Source of the DNA: Planctomycetota bacterium
GTDB taxonomy: Bacteria > Planctomycetota > UBA8108 > UBA1146 > JAJFFE01
Reading direction: 5' to 3'
Length of the DNA: 5,776 bases
NCBI GenBank assembly: GCA_020425835.1
Contig: JAGQRC010000272.1
Span: 1 to 5,776, forward strand
Positions 1 through 5,470 of this stretch are shown here, one piece after another. The position numbers and the translations under genes were made by a program. The notes below the pieces were generated by a model. That model ran no database searches and was not told the origin of the DNA. It worked only from the letters and a program-made list of their open reading frames with translations. The stretch's first letter is position 1; each line of letters starts with the position of its first letter.

Positions 1-156
1 CACTACATCGTCCGGGCGAAGCTCGTCGGCCAGGTGTGGCGAGGAGGAGAGTTCCTCGGCGTCGAGACGGCGACCGCCAAGTTCGAGTTCGACGTCGTCG
101 ATCCCGCGGGCGGCGCTCCGACCGATCCTGCGTCGAAGGGGACGGCGCAGCGTTGA
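1..156 (+). CDS. C-terminal fragment of an unrecognised protein (5' end outside window)
   Basis: An open frame enters at base 1 and ends at TGA 154-156, leaving 51 visible residues. The first 35 or so alternate hydrophobic and charged residues (for example HYIVRAKLVGQVW and FLGVETATAKFEFDVV), as expected of beta strands closing a beta-rich domain. The last 15 residues are rich in Pro, Ala, Gly and Ser and look like a disordered tail. No catalytic motif is visible and I do not recognise the family. The frame is preferred over the overlapping frames because those give Arg/Ser-rich, low-complexity translations typical of shadows in GC-rich DNA. The gene converges on the Rieske gene, with 58 bp between the two stop codons. 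A secreted or structural beta-sandwich protein is possible but cannot be shown from this piece. Confidence 0.55.
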   Translation, partial: HYIVRAKLVGQVWRGGEFLGVETATAKFEFDVVDPAGGAPTDPASKGTAQR

Positions 157-162
157 GGGCGA

Positions 163-205
163 CCTGCCGCGGGAGCGGCGGGAGCTTGCCCCCACGCCGG
201 TGGGG
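163..205. terminator. Two tandem GC-rich hairpins between convergent genes
   Basis: The first hairpin pairs 163-170 with 175-182: eight pairs including one G-T, closing a GGGA loop of the stable GNRA type. The second pairs CCCCAC (190-195) with GTGGGG (200-205) around a four-base loop. Both fall in the 58-bp gap between the two facing stop codons, where a bidirectional terminator would be expected. Neither is followed by a T tract, so intrinsic termination is not assured. They may act with Rho or protect 3' ends instead. Confidence 0.4.
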
Positions 206-214
206 TCGCCGGAG

Positions 215-1348
215 CTACGTCGGGTGGAGCGAGGCGGCGAGGAGCCGATGAAAGTGGTGCGTCGCTCGCTCGTGTTGCGGCGAGTAGCGCCCGCGAGAGT
301 AGATGCGGGATCTCAGGCCGGCCGACACGCTCTCGACCACCTCGTCGTCCTCGCGTTCCACGCGATCGAGGTCCGCTCCGGCGCCGTGCTCGCGGCGAGA
401 CTCGTCCCAGACGTAGGCCCGGTAGACGATCCGTGTTCGCTCGTGTCCGATCGGCTGCACGTGATTGACCGACAGCCCCCACGGATAGAAGTTGAGCATC
501 ACGTTCGGGTAGAGCCAGAACCAGTACGCGGCGACTCGCGTTCCTCGGTCGGGGTGACCCGCCGGCAGGTCGAGCGCACCCGCAGCATCACGCGCGACGC
601 CGATCTGGAGCGATCCCCACTCGAACAACTCCGTCGGGTAGTTCGCGAGGTCGACCGCGTCGGCGAGCGCCTCGTGGACGAAGGGAATGTGGAACCCCTC
701 GAGATAGTTGTCGACGTAGAGGGCCCAGTGCGCATCGATCTCGTAGGTGCGCGAGCTCCGGGGATCGGGGCGAAGCCGGTCGACCGGCAAGCTCGCGATG
801 CGAGCGTCCACCGGCGCGATCCACGAGGTGAAGTCGACGACCGGCGTCGAAGCGACGACGAAGCGAAGGGGACCCCAACTCGGCGATTCCAGCGGCGCCA
901 AGTCGTCGCAACGGCTCGGGAAACCGACGACTCCGTCGAAGCCCGGCATCGACCGGAGCGTGCCGTCCAGCTCGAAGCGACGCCCGTGGTACCGGCAGCG
1001 CAGCGAACGGACCGAGCCCGACTCCTGGACGACGAGATGCCCGCGATGAGTGCAGACGTTGGAGAGACACCGCGCTGTGCCGTCGGCGTCGTGAACGAGG
1101 ACCAGTGGCTCGTCGAGGCAACCCGGGAGCAGGGTGAACGGGAACGCGTGGTCCGTCAGCGACGACGACGACCTCGGATCCGCGGGCAAATCGATGGGTT
1201 GCCAACTCCGGGTGAAGACGGTGTCGATAGTGCGCTCGAACTCGGACTTCGACCGATAGAACGATGCGGGCGGCGTCCAAGCCCGGCGGATGTCGGGATC
1301 GATGGTCCAGCGACAGTCCGACGGATCGTTCGGCCATTCAGGAGACAT
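215..1348 (-). CDS. Rieske-type aromatic ring-hydroxylating oxygenase, alpha subunit (choline/carnitine monooxygenase-like group)
   Basis: A 377-residue cytoplasmic oxygenase subunit, close to the usual length of about 370-450. It would use electrons from a separate reductase to activate O2 and hydroxylate or demethylate a small substrate. The Rieske [2Fe-2S] site has C99 and H101 (CTHRGH) and C118 and H121 (CRYHG), with 16 residues between H101 and C118. The catalytic domain has NYLEGFH followed by H225, giving mononuclear iron ligands H220 and H225. D334, in EDDEVVESV, is the likely third ligand. The residue three before H220 is Glu (E217), where most ring-hydroxylating dioxygenases have a bridging Asp. 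Glu there is known in the carnitine monooxygenase CntA. ATG at 1348-1346 is preceded by GGAG with a 5-nt spacer. No ferredoxin, reductase or beta subunit gene is adjacent. The substrate is unknown: quaternary amines are plausible by family resemblance, but not shown. The family call is firm and the subfamily tentative. Confidence 0.93.
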   Translation of the reverse strand: MSPEWPNDPSDCRWTIDPDIRRAWTPPASFYRSKSEFERTIDTVFTRSWQPIDLPADPRSSSSLTDHAFPFTLLPGCLDEPLVLVHDADGTARCLSNVCTHRGHLVVQESGSVRSLRCRYHGRRFELDGTLRSMPGFDGVVGFPSRCDDLAPLESPSWGPLRFVVASTPVVDFTSWIAPVDARIASLPVDRLRPDPRSSRTYEIDAHWALYVDNYLEGFHIPFVHEALADAVDLANYPTELFEWGSLQIGVARDAAGALDLPAGHPDRGTRVAAYWFWLYPNVMLNFYPWGLSVNHVQPIGHERTRIVYRAYVWDESRREHGAGADLDRVEREDDEVVESVSAGLRSRIYSRGRYSPQHERATHHFHRLLAASLHPT

Positions 1349-1419
1349 CGGGGCTCCGATTCGGGTCGGACGCCGGCACCGACCGGCGGTCCGTCGACGA
1401 GCGCGGCCGGTTCCGCGAC

Positions 1420-1448
1420 TGGAGAAAAACGCGGGCCGAGAGTATAAG
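1420..1448 (+). promoter_or_regulatory. Candidate sigma-70-type promoter for the methionine aminopeptidase gene
   Basis: TGGAGA (1420-1425, four of six matches to TTGACA) is followed by a 17-bp spacer and TATAAG (1443-1448, five of six matches to TATAAT). This is the only AT-rich hexamer of this quality in the 107-bp divergent gap. The predicted start, about 7 nt past the -10 box, falls at about 1455, right at the ATG at 1456. That would make the transcript leaderless or nearly so. Assigned by consensus match only. Confidence 0.4.
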
Positions 1449-1469
1449 GCGTGACATGGGTGATTCGAA
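1441..1469 (-). promoter_or_regulatory. Candidate divergent promoter for the Rieske oxygenase gene
   Basis: On the minus strand, bases 1446-1441 read TATACT, a five-of-six match to the -10 consensus. It overlaps the plus-strand TATAAG by four bases. A weak -35-like TTCGAA lies at 1469-1464 with a 17-bp spacer, inside the start of the aminopeptidase coding region. Transcription would begin near 1434 and leave a leader of about 86 nt. That leader contains a 6-bp hairpin (1371-1376 with 1383-1388) before the ATG at 1348. The -35 match is poor, so confidence is low. Confidence 0.3.
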
Positions 1470-2448
1470 GATCGGCCGCAACGACCCCTGCTGGTGTGGC
1501 AGCGGCAAGAAGTTCAAGAAGTGTTGTTGGCCGCGGGCCTCGATTTCCGCCGACGTCCCGGCCGACTCGGGCTCGACGCTGGCGATGTCTGGAGCGGGCG
1601 GAGCCGCGGCGGCGGGCGGGATCTTCACTGGCCGCTGGAGGAGCGACGCCCCCCGACTGACCGGGTCGGACCTCGAGGCGATGCGCCGCGCCTGCCGCTT
1701 CAACGCCGAGTTGATGGATCACGTGCGTCGCGAGGTGCGACCCGGAGTGTCCACCGGAGAACTCGACCGCATCGTGCACGAGTACACGCTCGATCACGGT
1801 CACACTCCGGCTTGTCTCGGGTACCGGGGCTCGCATCCCACGCGGCCGTACCCGAAGTCCATCTGCACGAGCATCAACGAAGTCATCTGTCACGGCATCC
1901 CGTCGGACGACGAGATCCTGGAGGACGGCGACATCGTCAATCTCGATCTGACGACGATCGTCGACGGCTGGCACGGCGATCAGTCGGAGACGTTCCTGAT
2001 CGGGAACGTCAGCGAGGTGGCGAGGAGACTGGTCCAAGTGACGTTCGATTGCATGTGGGCGGGGATTCGCGCGATCCGTCCGCATCAGAGCGTCAACGAG
2101 ATCGGGCGGGCGATCGTCGAGTTGGCTCACGCCAACGACTTCTCGGTCGTCGAGGACTATCAGGGGCACGGCATCGGCCGCGAGTTCCACCAGGAGCCGA
2201 GCATCCTCCACTACCCGAACCCGAAGTTCGAGCTCGTCGATCTGGTCCCGGGCAACTGCTTCACCGTGGAGCCGATGATCAACGAGGGCCGCAAGGGCAC
2301 CAAGCTCGATCACCGAGACGGTTGGACCGTCCGGACGAAGGACGGGAAGCTCTCCGCGCAGTTCGAGCACACCGTCGTCGTCACGGAGACCGGTGTCGAG
2401 ATCCTCACGTTGACCCAGGATGGGCCGCAAGAGGGCCATCGGTTCTGA
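1456..2448 (+). CDS. map: Type I methionine aminopeptidase with N-terminal SEC-C zinc-binding motif
   Basis: A 330-residue cytoplasmic metalloprotease that removes the initiator Met from nascent proteins. Residues 12-24 form a SEC-C motif (C12-x-C14-x8-C23-C24), a small zinc-binding module also found at the SecA C-terminus. An Ala/Gly/Ser-rich linker follows (about 30-65), then the catalytic pita-bread fold (about 70-320). All five expected dinuclear metal ligands are present: D164 (NLDL), D175 (HGDQSE), H238 (GHGIG), E272 (VEPM) and E304 (QFEHT). The accessory histidines H146 (CHGIP) and H245 (FHQEP) are also present, so the enzyme should be active. ATG at 1456 is chosen because MGDSKIGRNDPC is the normal beginning of a SEC-C motif. 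The frame stays open upstream to 1264, but that stretch runs into the divergent Rieske gene and looks non-coding. A weak AAGG lies 6 nt before the ATG. Confidence 0.97.
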   Translation: MGDSKIGRNDPCWCGSGKKFKKCCWPRASISADVPADSGSTLAMSGAGGAAAAGGIFTGRWRSDAPRLTGSDLEAMRRACRFNAELMDHVRREVRPGVSTGELDRIVHEYTLDHGHTPACLGYRGSHPTRPYPKSICTSINEVICHGIPSDDEILEDGDIVNLDLTTIVDGWHGDQSETFLIGNVSEVARRLVQVTFDCMWAGIRAIRPHQSVNEIGRAIVELAHANDFSVVEDYQGHGIGREFHQEPSILHYPNPKFELVDLVPGNCFTVEPMINEGRKGTKLDHRDGWTVRTKDGKLSAQFEHTVVVTETGVEILTLTQDGPQEGHRF

Positions 2449-2508
2449 GTGGCGTCGGCCCCGAGACTCTCGGAGGAGCCCGGATCGGCGTCGGCCCACT
2501 TCGAGTCG

Positions 2509-2538
2509 TTGCGCCGCGTCGCACCGACCCCATAGAAT
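2509..2538 (+). promoter_or_regulatory. Weak candidate promoter upstream of the FG-GAP protein gene
   Basis: TAGAAT (2533-2538) matches five of six bases of the -10 consensus. TTGCGC (2509-2514) lies 18 bp upstream and matches only the TTG of the -35 box. It is the most AT-rich spot in the intergenic region. If used, the leader to the ATG at 2832 would be about 285 nt and would include the terminator-like hairpin at 2653-2688. Consensus evidence only. Confidence 0.25.
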
Positions 2539-2652
2539 GATGGCGACCGACGGCGGCAGTCCGTCGAGAGTACCTCGATCCAGGCCGAAGGGCTCTGCCT
2601 GGACCCGGTCCCAACCTCTCACGCGCTGCTCAGGGCTCGCCGCGGTTCGCGA

Positions 2653-2688
2653 GGTCCGCGGTGTTCCCTCGGGAGGGCGGACCGTTTT
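2653..2688 (+). terminator. Intrinsic-terminator-like hairpin with T tract (aminopeptidase terminator or leader attenuator)
   Basis: GGTCCGC (2653-2659) pairs perfectly with GCGGACC (2677-2683). The 17-nt loop can itself fold (CCT 2667-2669 with AGG 2674-2676). One base later comes TTTT (2685-2688), a notable run in such GC-rich DNA. It lies 205 nt beyond the aminopeptidase stop and 144 nt before the FG-GAP gene start. It could therefore end the upstream transcript or attenuate the downstream one. An overlapping hairpin (CCGCGG 2640-2645 with CCGCGG 2656-2661) uses the same 5' arm and would exclude it. Confidence 0.45.
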
Positions 2689-2831
2689 CCCGGATCATTC
2701 GCGAGTCCTGCCGGATGACCCACCAACGGGAGACCCGCGCTCACAGCGAGAGACGCTGCGACATCGGGTTCCACGTCGGAGCGGGATCGTGGATCGACCG
2801 GGCGATTCGACGGACGAGAGTGGGGTTCGTC

Positions 2832-4622
2832 ATGGGTCTCGGTGTGTCCTCCGGTCGCCGGCCGGGGTTCTCTCTGTGTTGCTGTGCAATTGGGTTCTCC
2901 GGGGTGTGCGGACTCTCGGCGCTCCGGGCACAGTCGCTCCCGATGTTCTCCGAACAGGCCACGACTCGTGGGCTCGTCTACTCCGGCTACGACGGTTCGA
3001 TCTCGCCCTGGGGCTTCGGTGTGATCTTCAGCGATCTGGATGACGTCGGCGATCCCGATGTCGTGGCCGTCGGCCGATCCGACTTCGTGGTGGGCATCTT
3101 CGAGAACGACGGTAGTGGGAACTTCATCGACCGCTCGCTGTCGAGCGGGATCCTCCCGGTCGATCGTCAGTCCGCGGTCGTGGCGGGCGATTACGACGGC
3201 GACGCCTTGCCCGATCTCTACCTGGTCCGGTACGGGCAGCAGAACCGCCTCTATCGCAACCTCGGGGGATTCCAGTTCCAGCTTCGACCGTTCGCCGGAG
3301 TCGACGATCTCGGGCGCGGTCTCGGCTGTTGTTGGGGCGACTACGACGGTGATGGCCTCCTCGACATCCATGTCGCGAACCACACCGGAGAGGGCGGCTC
3401 CACCGAGGGCAACACCCTGTACCGCAATCTCGGAGACGGCACCTTCCTCGACGTGACCGCGCTCGTCGGAGTGACGAACTCTCACTTCACCTTCCAGTCG
3501 GTCTTCTTCGACATGGATCGAGACGGGGACGCCGATCTCTATGTGGGCAACGGGAAGGGACCCGGGGGATACGTCGCGAACAATCTCTACGAGAACGTCG
3601 GGGCGGGCGTGCTGGTCGACCGGACCGGCGTCTCCGGAACCGAGGCCTACATCGACTCCATGGGCATCGGTGTCGGAGATCTCGATGGCAACGGCTATCC
3701 GGATCTCTACTGCACGAACATCCCGTTCGGAAACCCCCTCTTCCTCAACCAGGGGAACGGGACGTTCGTCGAGAGTTCGGCGACCGCGGGAGTGGCCGCG
3801 TTCCACTTCGGTTGGTCGGCGCAGTTCCTCGACTTCGACCGGGATGCGCGACTCGACCTGCACGTCTGCAACTGGAGCACGACCGATCTGCTCTACCGGA
3901 ACCCCGGCGTCCTCCCTTGCGATCAGGTCGCCGACGCGGTCGGCTTCGGAGTCGGTCAGCTGTCGACCGTGAGCAGCACCGCGGATGTCGATCTCGACGG
4001 CGACGTCGACGTGCTGATCGTTCCGTCCTACGGCCCCCTGAAGCTGTACATCAACGAGGACCCCGATCCACGCAATTGGCTCGAGGTGCGGCTGAGGTCG
4101 GAAGCCTGCGACAACGTCCACGCCGTCGGCGCGACGATCGACGTCACCGCCGCGAGCGTGACCCAGACCCGTGGGGTGCGAGCGGGGGAGGGCTACAAGG
4201 GACAGAACGAGCTCGTGCAGCATTTCGGACTGGACGATTCGGAGGTCGTCGACTCGATCCTCGTCACCTGGCCCGGCGGAGCGACCACCACCGTTCTGGC
4301 GGTTCCGGCGAATCGGCGCGTTACGGTGACGCCCACCGGGATCGAGATGCCGGAGTTCGTACGGGGGGACGCCAACATCGACGGAGGCGTCGACATCGCC
4401 GATGTCATCCAGACCCTGGGCCACCTCTTCTTCGGATTGGCGGTGTCCTGTCGAGTCGCGCTCGACAGCAACGCCGATCTGGAGATCGACATCTCCGATC
4501 CCGTCACCGTGCTCGCGCACCTCTTCACCGGCGGCGCGGCGCTGCCGCCTCCGTTCCCCGGGTGCGGGTCGGACACGGGCGCCGCGCTGGCGTTGGACTG
4601 TCGCCGATCGAACTGTCCCTGA
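2832..4622 (+). CDS. Secreted FG-GAP/VCBS seven-repeat beta-propeller protein with ASPIC/UnbV domain and dockerin-like calcium-loop C-terminus
   Basis: A predicted 596-residue exported protein. Residues 1-33 look like a signal peptide: R9-R10, a hydrophobic core with an unusual CCC at 16-18, and likely cleavage after LRA (33). Seven calcium-binding FG-GAP/VCBS loops start near D68, D120, D170, D227, D283, D334 and D385. They are spaced 50-57 residues apart, as expected for a seven-bladed integrin-like propeller. The first loop has V72 at a usual metal-ligand position. Residues about 412-499 form an ASPIC/UnbV domain (RNWLEVRL to the VTWPGG region). Residues about 510-565 carry two dockerin-like loops, D513-x-N515-x-D517-x3-D521-x2-D524 and D545-x-N547-x-D549-x3-D553-x2-D556. 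A Pro-rich tail with C578, C590 and C595 follows. These families are usually extracellular binding or adhesion proteins; no catalytic motif is seen. ATG 2832 is chosen because the signal peptide follows at once. GTG 2820 is an alternative, and ATG 2715 is less likely. Confidence 0.92.
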   Translation: MGLGVSSGRRPGFSLCCCAIGFSGVCGLSALRAQSLPMFSEQATTRGLVYSGYDGSISPWGFGVIFSDLDDVGDPDVVAVGRSDFVVGIFENDGSGNFIDRSLSSGILPVDRQSAVVAGDYDGDALPDLYLVRYGQQNRLYRNLGGFQFQLRPFAGVDDLGRGLGCCWGDYDGDGLLDIHVANHTGEGGSTEGNTLYRNLGDGTFLDVTALVGVTNSHFTFQSVFFDMDRDGDADLYVGNGKGPGGYVANNLYENVGAGVLVDRTGVSGTEAYIDSMGIGVGDLDGNGYPDLYCTNIPFGNPLFLNQGNGTFVESSATAGVAAFHFGWSAQFLDFDRDARLDLHVCNWSTTDLLYRNPGVLPCDQVADAVGFGVGQLSTVSSTADVDLDGDVDVLIVPSYGPLKLYINEDPDPRNWLEVRLRSEACDNVHAVGATIDVTAASVTQTRGVRAGEGYKGQNELVQHFGLDDSEVVDSILVTWPGGATTTVLAVPANRRVTVTPTGIEMPEFVRGDANIDGGVDIADVIQTLGHLFFGLAVSCRVALDSNADLEIDISDPVTVLAHLFTGGAALPPPFPGCGSDTGAALALDCRRSNCP

Positions 4623-4633
4623 GCGTCGATCGG
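4604..4633. terminator. Perfect 8-bp inverted repeat spanning the FG-GAP gene stop codon
   Basis: CCGATCGA (4604-4611) pairs with TCGATCGG (4626-4633) around a 14-nt loop that contains the TGA stop (4620-4622). The facing gene ends at 4639, so the repeat sits where a shared convergent terminator would be needed. There is no T run on either side, so it may work only with other factors or be fortuitous. Confidence 0.3.
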
Positions 4634-4638
4634 GGAGT

Positions 4639-5460
4639 TCAACCTCCGGGGCGGTCGCCCGTCGGTTCGTCGTCATCGGTCGACGGCTCTTCGCGACCGA
4701 CCGGCGAGGCGTCGTCCTCGGGAGTTCTGGTGCGGAGCCAACTCCGGCAGACGTGACGGGGTGCACGGACGAATCGGAGTCCGGACCCGAGGTCCAACTC
4801 CTCGACTCGATCCTCGGCAACTCGAATCCGTACGGAGCGCAGCGCCGTCGCGCTCTTGCCTTCGACGCGCAGAGCGTCGCCATCCCGGACCAGTCGATAG
4901 CGAGTGACCGCGTCGTCGATCACCGGGCCCCGAAGTCCCCGGGGATAGGCGGGGAACCAGAGATCCCGATCGACCCAGCGGGGGGCGAGAACGGCGAGGG
5001 TCGAGAGTGTCGCGAACGGGCGACCATCCCAACGGTGGGTTCGCTCGATCGCTGCGCCGGTGTCGGCCGAGTCCCCGGAGCGATAGGACTCGACGACCCG
5101 GTCGTCGTCGAAACGCAGCGCGCCGACCAGGAGCGGCTCGGCTCCTCGGGTCACCGTGACCGAAGATCGGACCGGATGGAGGGCCTCACCGCTGTACTCC
5201 GTCTCGCTCTGGATCTGGATCTCCTCGTTCTCGTCGAAGATCGACCAGAGATCCCGGACGGTCGTCGTCCCGGCGCCGGACGTGACCTCCACCCGGAGCA
5301 CTCCCACGGGATGCTTGCCGCGATAGTACTGAAACCACGCCGTCGACGGCTTGGAGAAAGGCTCCTCCTGGGGCCGACCTTCGTGAGGCAGCCCGATGGC
5401 CGCCAGGAGCAGCAGCACGGTTCGACCTCGTCGAGCCACCTGTCTCACCCCGATACTCAT
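4639..5460 (-). CDS. Exported protein of unknown function, beta-rich, with acidic tail
   Basis: A 273-residue protein with a signal-peptide-like start: basic residues R10, R11 and R13, then the short hydrophobic stretch TVLLLLAAIGL (14-24). No clear A-x-A or lipobox site follows, so it could stay membrane-anchored. The body (about 40-235) alternates polar and hydrophobic residues as in beta-strand proteins. Examples are WFQYYRGKHPVGVLRVEV near 42-59 and, later, VTRYRLVRDGDALRVEG. The opening Y-x-G-x-x-x-G pattern recalls DUF3108-like periplasmic beta proteins, but I cannot confirm that. The last 25 residues are rich in Asp, Glu, Pro and Gly and probably disordered. ATG 5460-5458 is chosen over the in-frame ATG at 5481 because GGAGG lies 4 nt before it, directly after the stop of the upstream phosphatase gene. 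The short gap suggests one operon with translational coupling. Confidence 0.75.
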   Translation of the reverse strand: MSIGVRQVARRGRTVLLLLAAIGLPHEGRPQEEPFSKPSTAWFQYYRGKHPVGVLRVEVTSGAGTTTVRDLWSIFDENEEIQIQSETEYSGEALHPVRSSVTVTRGAEPLLVGALRFDDDRVVESYRSGDSADTGAAIERTHRWDGRPFATLSTLAVLAPRWVDRDLWFPAYPRGLRGPVIDDAVTRYRLVRDGDALRVEGKSATALRSVRIRVAEDRVEELDLGSGLRFVRAPRHVCRSWLRTRTPEDDASPVGREEPSTDDDEPTGDRPGG

Positions 5461-5463
5461 GCG

Positions 5464-5470
5464 TCCTCCC
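5464..5470 (-). promoter_or_regulatory. Strong ribosome binding site fixing the start of the exported protein
   Basis: On the minus strand, 5470-5464 reads GGGAGGA. GGAGG is separated from the ATG at 5460 by four bases. The site begins immediately after the TGA stop of the upstream HAD gene, so terminating ribosomes could reload here. It decides between the ATG at 5460 and the in-frame ATG at 5481, which would place the site inside the coding sequence. Confidence 0.75.

Larger units (their letters stand above)
2449..2831 (+). other. 383-bp intergenic region: aminopeptidase 3' end and leader of the FG-GAP protein gene
   Basis: I see no convincing gene here. The long frames crossing it on both strands are Arg/Pro/Ser-rich shadows. 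It holds several inverted repeats. CCGAG/CTCGG (2461-2473) lies just after the aminopeptidase stop and is flanked by an 11-bp direct repeat, GGCGTCGGCCC, at 2451-2461 and 2487-2497. CGACGG/CCGTCG pairs across 2548-2566. TCCAGGC/GCCTGGA pairs across 2579-2603. CCGCGG/CCGCGG pairs across 2640-2661. A terminator-like hairpin with TTTT spans 2653-2688. The frame of the downstream gene stays open back to 2661 (GTG), with an ATG at 2715, so part of this region would be coding if translation starts upstream. The Arg-rich translation and the position of the signal peptide argue against that. Confidence 0.6.

Noticed and set aside
200..1447. 415-codon plus-strand frame opposite the Rieske gene
   Set aside because: Antisense shadow in GC-rich DNA. 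The translation is Arg/Val/Asp-rich without motifs, while the minus strand carries complete Rieske and iron sites.
1264..1455. N-terminal extension of the aminopeptidase from an upstream in-frame ATG
   Set aside because: The added 64 residues are Arg/Ser-rich, overlap the divergent Rieske coding region and precede the normal SEC-C beginning at 1456.
2451..2497. 11-bp direct repeat GGCGTCGGCCC with 36-bp period after the aminopeptidase stop
   Set aside because: Only two copies of a GC-rich word and no further array or mobile-element signature, so chance or a local duplication is sufficient.
1156..2622. 488-codon minus-strand frame opposite the methionine aminopeptidase gene
   Set aside because: The plus strand encodes every metal ligand of methionine aminopeptidase. 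The minus frame has no domain and also overlaps the Rieske gene in another frame.
2661..2831. N-terminal extension of the FG-GAP protein from GTG 2661 or ATG 2715
   Set aside because: It would bury the signal peptide about 40-57 residues in, has no ribosome binding site, and would translate the terminator-like hairpin. Long n-regions do occur in planctomycetes, so it is not fully excluded.
2877..2910. Possible lipobox cysteine in the FG-GAP protein signal peptide (CCC and SGVC)
   Set aside because: The residue before each candidate Cys does not fit the lipobox pattern, whereas LRA followed by QS gives a reasonable ordinary signal-peptidase site.
2619..4883. Long minus-strand frame of 754 codons opposite the FG-GAP gene
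   Set aside because: It is the antisense shadow of a gene with clear FG-GAP, UnbV and dockerin-like motifs. Its Val/Glu/Asp/Arg-rich translation mirrors the Asp-rich repeats, and it runs through the convergent gap into the next gene.
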